From Ramlibacter sp. (GTDB lineage Bacteria > Pseudomonadota > Gammaproteobacteria > Burkholderiales > Burkholderiaceae_C), in contig JAMPXR010000063.1 of NCBI GenBank assembly GCA_023701085.1, forward strand, positions 1-9,567: a stretch of DNA of 9,567 nucleotides, written 5' to 3'. Position 1 is the first letter of the stretch. Each line of letters begins with the position of its first letter. This document shows positions 5,948 to 9,567 of this stretch, one piece after another. The position numbers and the translations under genes were made by a program. The notes below the pieces were generated by a model. That model did no database searches and was not told the origin of the DNA. It saw nothing but the letters and a program-made list of their open reading frames with translations.

Positions 5948-6538
5948 TTACTTCCGGGATTTCGACAGTGCGAGTAATTTGCCGCGCGACGGCCGCAGCA
6001 CCGTGCGGCCGAAGCCGTTGTTGGCCTCGATCAGCTTGTGCAGCAGCTCGACGAAGGTCGTGCGCTCGTCTTCCGTCAACGGATCCAGCAGCCGCTTCTG
6101 GGAAGCCTGCATCCCGGCATGGTGCCGGGCGACGAACTCCATGCCTTCCTGCGTGGGCAGGCAGATCTTGCGGCGCTTATTGAGGGGATCCACCACGCGC
6201 ATCAGCAGCTTGCGCGACTCCAGGCGCTTGAGCACGTCGTGCACGTTGGCGCGGTCGATGCCGACTTCCTCGGCGACCGAGAGTTGATCGAGGCCGGGCA
6301 TGTCCACCAGGATGCTCAGGAGGCCATACTGCACCGGCGTCACCTGTTCGGCGGCCAGTTCCTCCATGAACATCGCCACGTGGATCTGGTGGAGCCGGCG
6401 GACGAGGAAACCGGGCCGCTCCCACAGCGGGGTGTACTCGGTCATCCGGAATTTCGCCTGCTCCGCACGGGCCTGGGCACGCTTGGCGGCGGCGGCCGTG
6501 GTGGACTTTCGCTGCGTCAGGGTCTTGGTCATTGCCAT
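5948..6538 (-). CDS. MarR-family winged-helix transcriptional regulator
   Basis: A 196-residue DNA-binding protein with a MarR fold from about residue 38 to 180. The winged helix-turn-helix covers 85-112 (LSVAEEVGIDRANVHDVLKR), and the wing shows the typical D-x-x-x-K/R-R-K pattern in VVDPLNKRRKICLP (115-128). A C-terminal dimerisation helix follows (about 153-172). The N-terminus (1-31) is an Ala/Lys/Arg-rich extension absent from most family members. The ATG at 6538 has no clear Shine-Dalgarno; ATG at 6532 (Met3) or 6445 (Met32, family-like length of 165) are alternatives. It lies between the Mo-hydroxylase and transporter genes on the same strand, with gaps of 31 and 35 nt, so it is probably co-transcribed. 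It is the natural candidate to bind the inverted repeat at 2903-2920 and to sense the substrate or an intermediate. Confidence 0.92.
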   Translation of the reverse strand: MAMTKTLTQRKSTTAAAAKRAQARAEQAKFRMTEYTPLWERPGFLVRRLHQIHVAMFMEELAAEQVTPVQYGLLSILVDMPGLDQLSVAEEVGIDRANVHDVLKRLESRKLLMRVVDPLNKRRKICLPTQEGMEFVARHHAGMQASQKRLLDPLTEDERTTFVELLHKLIEANNGFGRTVLRPSRGKLLALSKSRK

Positions 6539-6569
6539 GGGATTGCGTTGGTTGTCGATGTGGAAAATC

Positions 6570-7712
6570 CTAGTGCCGACCCGGGCGGAACAGCCCGCGA
6601 ATTCGCGCCAGCAGCCAGCGGCCCAGCAGTCCGAGCGCGCTGAAGCCGTTGCTCGCCCGCGGCGAATTCCCAGCGGCCAAGGCCTCCAGGTTGCGGCCGA
6701 AGTCTCGCACCAGTTGCCCGACCAGCGAGCGCACGAGGTCGGAGCGGGAGAATTGCGCGAGCGGTCCCTGCACGTCGTAGTCCAGGCCGATCACCAGGCG
6801 GGCGGCCCCGCTGGCGCCGGGCTCGGACTCGGCGCGATAGCTGATGTCGGCCTTCGCGAGCGTCCTGGACCGCGGGTCGGTGGCCGTGCCGCGGATCACG
6901 GCGCGGCGCGCCGCCTCGTCACGCACGACAGTGCCTTCACCGACGAACTCGGCCTTGACCGGACCGAACGACACCTTGACCGCGCCGGCGATGTGCTGGC
7001 CGTCGAAGCGGTCCACGCGCGCCCCCGGCAGGCAAGTCACGGCGACGCCGACGTCGCTGACAAGCTCCCACAGGCGCTGCGCGTCGCAGCCGCGCACGAC
7101 GATGGTTTCGGTGATTTGCGCGCCCGATTCGGCCGTAGCGTGGGCCGCCGGCACAACGGGCGCCTGCGCGGAGCCGGCATCGGCCACCGGCTCGAAGGCC
7201 TGAAACGGGGGCAGGGCGGGGCGCTGCTCGGCGAGACGGCCGCCGTCCGGGCTGACGACCGAACACACCGCGCGCACGATGCCGGCGTAGCCGGTGCAGC
7301 GGCACAGGTTGCCGCCGAGCTCGTGGCGCACGCGGTTCTCGTCACAGCCCGGCAGGCGCAAGGCGATGTCGCGCGCCGTGACCAGCATGCCCGGCGTGCA
7401 GAAGCCGCATTGCAGTCCGTGCTCGCGCGAGAACGCCTCGCGCAGCCGCTGCATCGTCGGGTCGGTCTCGAATCCCTCGATGGTCCGCACCTCGGCGCCA
7501 CCCAGGGACGCCGCCCAGGTGATGCAGGAGCGCACCGGCTTTCCGTCGACGATGACCGTGCAGGCGCCGCAGACGCCCTGTTCGCAGGCCACGTGGGTGC
7601 CGGTGAGCTGGAACTTGTCGCGCAACAGGTCGGCCAGGCTGGTGCGCGGCTCGACGCTGGCCTCCAGGCTCGCGCCGTTGACGACAAACTGCACCGTCGT
7701 GCGATTGCTCAT
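6570..7712 (-). CDS. 2Fe-2S subunit of a molybdenum hydroxylase fused to a CoxG-like SRPBCC domain
   Basis: A 380-residue fusion. Residues 1-155 are a complete CoxS-type small subunit: a plant-type [2Fe-2S] site with Cys43, Cys48, Cys51 and Cys63, and a second [2Fe-2S] site with Cys102 and Cys105 (CGFC) plus Cys137 and Cys139 (CRC). They pass electrons from the Mo site toward FAD. After a Pro/Ala-rich linker (about 156-198), residues 200-348 form a CoxG/SRPBCC domain (ETIVVRGCDAQRLWELVSDV at its start, GKV-type core, FGRNLEAL at its end). The C-terminal tail 357-375 is hydrophobic and basic and might touch the membrane. CoxS alone is usually about 160 residues. Separate CoxG proteins take part in membrane attachment and electron transfer of CO dehydrogenase, so the fusion suggests that electrons go to the membrane. 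The ATG overlaps the FAD-subunit stop by 4 nt (ATGA), with GGAGG upstream. Confidence 0.93.
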   Translation of the reverse strand: MSNRTTVQFVVNGASLEASVEPRTSLADLLRDKFQLTGTHVACEQGVCGACTVIVDGKPVRSCITWAASLGGAEVRTIEGFETDPTMQRLREAFSREHGLQCGFCTPGMLVTARDIALRLPGCDENRVRHELGGNLCRCTGYAGIVRAVCSVVSPDGGRLAEQRPALPPFQAFEPVADAGSAQAPVVPAAHATAESGAQITETIVVRGCDAQRLWELVSDVGVAVTCLPGARVDRFDGQHIAGAVKVSFGPVKAEFVGEGTVVRDEAARRAVIRGTATDPRSRTLAKADISYRAESEPGASGAARLVIGLDYDVQGPLAQFSRSDLVRSLVGQLVRDFGRNLEALAAGNSPRASNGFSALGLLGRWLLARIRGLFRPGRH

Positions 7713-8536
7713 GACAAGACATCCTCCAGCGCGCGGCGCAACATGGCCTGGCAGGCTTGGCGCCGAGCCGGCGGGGCGCCCGCGAGCGCGGGCTCGCAGG
7801 CCTGCGCGATCAGATCGTCACGCAGCGCCGCGCGGCCGTTGCGCGCGATCTCGTGGGCCAGCGCGGGCAGCGAGGTCGGGCGGCCGGCGGGCGCGCCGAC
7901 GAATACGCGCGCCACGCGCCGGGCCGGGTCGAACAGCACCGCCGCGGCGGCCTCTGCGAATTCGCCGGGCTTGCGGCAGAACTTCCGGTAGGCCCATCGC
8001 CCCCGGCTCGACAGCCGGGGCAGGTGAGCCGCCGCCAGCAGTTCGTTGTCGCGCAAGGCGGTGACGTAGGCCCCTGACATGAATTCGTCGGCCGCGACGC
8101 GCCGCGTGCCGTCGGGGCCGGCGAGCTCGAAGCTGGCGCCCCAGGCCGCCATCACCAGCGGCCAGTCGGCCGCCGGGTCGGCATGCGCCAGGCTGCCGCC
8201 CAGCGTGCCGCGGTTGCGTATGGCGCGGTAGGCGATGCCGCGTGCCGCATGCGCCAGCGGCTGCAGCCCGTCGATGGCGCCGGCTTCGTCTTCCAGCCGG
8301 GCGTGCGTGACGCAGGCGCCCACGCGCACCGACGCCGTGGTCTGTTCGATGCGGTTCAGCGCCTCGATGCCGCCGATGTCCACCAGGCGCGCTGGGCGCA
8401 CCAGGCGCAGGTTGAGCATGGGGCCAAGCGACTGCCCGCCCGCGATCAGCTTGACGTCGCCCGCGGCATCGCCGAGCGCGGCCAGCGCCTGGGCCACCGA
8501 CCCCGCGCGTTGATAGTCGAAAGCCACCGGTTTCAC
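7709..8536 (-). CDS. FAD-binding medium subunit of a molybdenum hydroxylase, CoxM type
   Basis: A 275-residue medium subunit of the xanthine dehydrogenase/CO dehydrogenase family, complete and of normal length. The two FAD pyrophosphate-binding motifs are IAGGQSLGPMLNLRL (31-45) and RNRGTLGGSLAHADPAADWP (107-126). The C-terminal half (about 170-275) matches the CO dehydrogenase flavoprotein C-terminal domain. It takes electrons from the [2Fe-2S] centres of the small subunit. I chose the GTG at 8536 because AGGGAG lies 6 nt upstream and it overlaps the large-subunit stop by 4 nt (GTGA); the much longer open frame to 9217 runs through the large-subunit gene and is not real. Gene order large-medium-small differs from the coxMSL order of genuine CO dehydrogenase operons. 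This is mild evidence that CO is not the substrate. Confidence 0.93.
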   Translation of the reverse strand: MKPVAFDYQRAGSVAQALAALGDAAGDVKLIAGGQSLGPMLNLRLVRPARLVDIGGIEALNRIEQTTASVRVGACVTHARLEDEAGAIDGLQPLAHAARGIAYRAIRNRGTLGGSLAHADPAADWPLVMAAWGASFELAGPDGTRRVAADEFMSGAYVTALRDNELLAAAHLPRLSSRGRWAYRKFCRKPGEFAEAAAAVLFDPARRVARVFVGAPAGRPTSLPALAHEIARNGRAALRDDLIAQACEPALAGAPPARRQACQAMLRRALEDVLS

Positions 8537-9567
8537 GCGACGCTCCCTGCGTGTTCCGCGGGCTGGTCCACGGGCTGCTGCGCGGCGTGCTGGAACCCGG
8601 CCAGGGCGGCCAGCACCTTGGCCGGCGTCAGCGGGGTCTGCGCGAGTTCGAGCGCCCGGCCCTTCAACGCGTCGTTGACCGCGTTGAAGATCGCCGCGGG
8701 CGGGGCGATCGCGCCGCCTTCGCCCATGCCCTTGATGCCGAACTTGGTGTAGGGAGACGCCGTCTGCGAATGATGGATGCGGATCGGCGGCGCCTCGGTG
8801 GCGCCCGGCATCACATAGTCCATCATGGTGGAGGCCAGCGGCTGCCCGTTGGCGTCGTAGGGCGATTCCTCGTACAACGCGGTTCCTATACCCTGGAGCA
8901 CGCCGCCGATGGTCTGCCCTTCGACGATCATCGGGTTCACCATGGTGCCGCAATCCTCGCTGATCACGTAATCGAGCAGTTCGACCGATCCGGTGTGCGG
9001 GTCGACCGCGACGACCACGGCATGCGATGCATAGCTGAACACGCCGGTATCCACCTTGGGGCGATAGGACACGCTCGCTTCCAGGCCGCCGAGGTCGACG
9101 TCCTTGGGCAGCCGCTCGGGACGCACGTACCAGGCCTGCGCGACGTCGCGCACCGTGATGGCTGCGTCGGGGCCGATCACCCGGCCGTTTTCGAAGCGCG
9201 CCTGCGCCTCGTCGCAACCGAGCAGCGCCGCGCCGATGCGCCGCATGCGCGGCAGCAAGGCCTCGCAGGCCTGGCCCACCGCGCCGCCCGCCATCACGAT
9301 GCCGCGCGACGCGTAGGTTCCGGTCGAGAATGGGGTCGTGCCGGTGTCGCCGTGGACCACGCGGATCTGCGCCACGTCGATGCCAAGCACCTCGTTGGCG
9401 ATCTGCGCCAGGGTCGTCTCCATGCCCTGGCCGTGCGAATGGACGCCGACGCAGACCTCGAGCCCGCCGTCGGGCGTGACGCGCACGCTGGCCTGGTCGT
9501 AGCCGGGCACCAGCGGCAGTCCCCAGGAGGCGAAGACCGAGGTGCCATGGGCGGACTGCTCGCAGTA
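8533..9567 (-). CDS. Molybdenum-binding large subunit of a xanthine dehydrogenase-family hydroxylase (partial, N-terminus beyond right edge)
   Basis: The C-terminal 344 residues of a CoxL/XdhB-type catalytic subunit, usually about 760-800 residues. The frame is open to the right edge and no start is present. Visible motifs of the molybdopterin-cytosine-dinucleotide site, in fragment numbering, are GVHSHGQGMETT (41-52), GTYASRG (83-89), EDCGTMVNPMIVEGQTIGG (204-222) and KGMGEGGAIAPPAAIFNAV (279-297). Glu283 in the GxGE motif is the base that activates the Mo-bound water in this family. The active-site loop that separates form I CO dehydrogenase (AYxCSFR) from other hydroxylases lies outside the window, so the substrate class cannot be fixed here. 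It is the first visible gene of the cluster, translationally coupled to the FAD subunit. Hydroxylation of an N-heteroaromatic ring carbon is the likeliest role given the neighbours. Confidence 0.93.
   Translation of the reverse strand, partial: YCEQSAHGTSVFASWGLPLVPGYDQASVRVTPDGGLEVCVGVHSHGQGMETTLAQIANEVLGIDVAQIRVVHGDTGTTPFSTGTYASRGIVMAGGAVGQACEALLPRMRRIGAALLGCDEAQARFENGRVIGPDAAITVRDVAQAWYVRPERLPKDVDLGGLEASVSYRPKVDTGVFSYASHAVVVAVDPHTGSVELLDYVISEDCGTMVNPMIVEGQTIGGVLQGIGTALYEESPYDANGQPLASTMMDYVMPGATEAPPIRIHHSQTASPYTKFGIKGMGEGGAIAPPAAIFNAVNDALKGRALELAQTPLTPAKVLAALAGFQHAAQQPVDQPAEHAGSVA

Noticed and set aside
4878..6287. Plus-strand open frame (469 codons) opposite the DctP-type and marR genes
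   Set aside because: It spans two real genes and their intergenic gap on the other strand and has no recognisable domain.
6300..7991. Long plus-strand open frame (563 codons) opposite the Fe-S and FAD subunit genes
   Set aside because: It is antisense to genes with clear family motifs, has Arg/Ala/His-rich composition with no recognisable domain, and reflects the high third-position GC of the real genes.
8537..9217. N-terminal extension of the FAD-subunit frame to an ATG at 9217
   Set aside because: The extension is Arg-rich out-of-frame translation of the large-subunit gene. The GTG at 8536 has a Shine-Dalgarno and the usual 4-nt overlap.
8533..9567. Genuine aerobic CO dehydrogenase (coxL)
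   Set aside because: The diagnostic AYxCSFR loop is outside the window, the gene order is L-M-S rather than M-S-L, and the neighbours point to organic substrate catabolism. I therefore call only the family.

Overview
The window is a GC-rich stretch (about two-thirds G+C by eye) in which every gene I accept lies on the minus strand, so transcription runs from the right edge to the left. High GC, codon use, dense operons with 4-nt start/stop overlaps, and a TRAP transporter next to a CoxLMS-type dehydrogenase and a MarR regulator suggest a betaproteobacterium of the Burkholderiales (Bordetella, Achromobacter, Cupriavidus or Variovorax type). That placement is an inference; no rRNA or marker gene is present.

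Layout in transcription order. (1) 9567-6570: a three-subunit molybdenum hydroxylase of the xanthine dehydrogenase/CO dehydrogenase family. The large Mo subunit is cut by the right edge, the FAD subunit is complete, and the 2Fe-2S subunit is fused to a CoxG-like SRPBCC domain. (2) 6538-5948: a MarR-family regulator. (3) 5912-3063: a TRAP transporter with periplasmic binding protein, small DctQ-type and large DctM-type permease subunits; the dctP-dctQ gap holds two overlapping, mutually exclusive hairpins. (4) 3062-2849: a 214-bp non-coding gap with a strong sigma70-type promoter whose -10 box lies inside an imperfect inverted repeat. A related 13-bp motif occurs 129 bp upstream. (5) 2848 to the left edge: a PreA-like flavoprotein reductase, a small cupin, and an amidase-signature hydrolase cut by the left edge.

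The genes read as one catabolic unit. The TRAP system would import a substrate, probably a carboxylate. The Mo enzyme would hydroxylate it, most likely an N-heteroaromatic ring. The PreA-like enzyme would reduce the hydroxylated ring, and the amidase would hydrolyse the resulting lactam or amide. MarR probably controls the cluster through the operator-like repeat over the -10 box. The PreA-like protein keeps the catalytic Cys, Lys and Asn residues of dihydropyrimidine dehydrogenase but, by my manual alignment, differs at three substrate-pocket positions, so the substrate may not be uracil or thymine. The substrate and the route are inference.

I saw no tRNA, rRNA, CRISPR array, insertion sequence, phage gene or att site. 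The only gene-free stretch approaching 300 bp is 2849-3062, described below.
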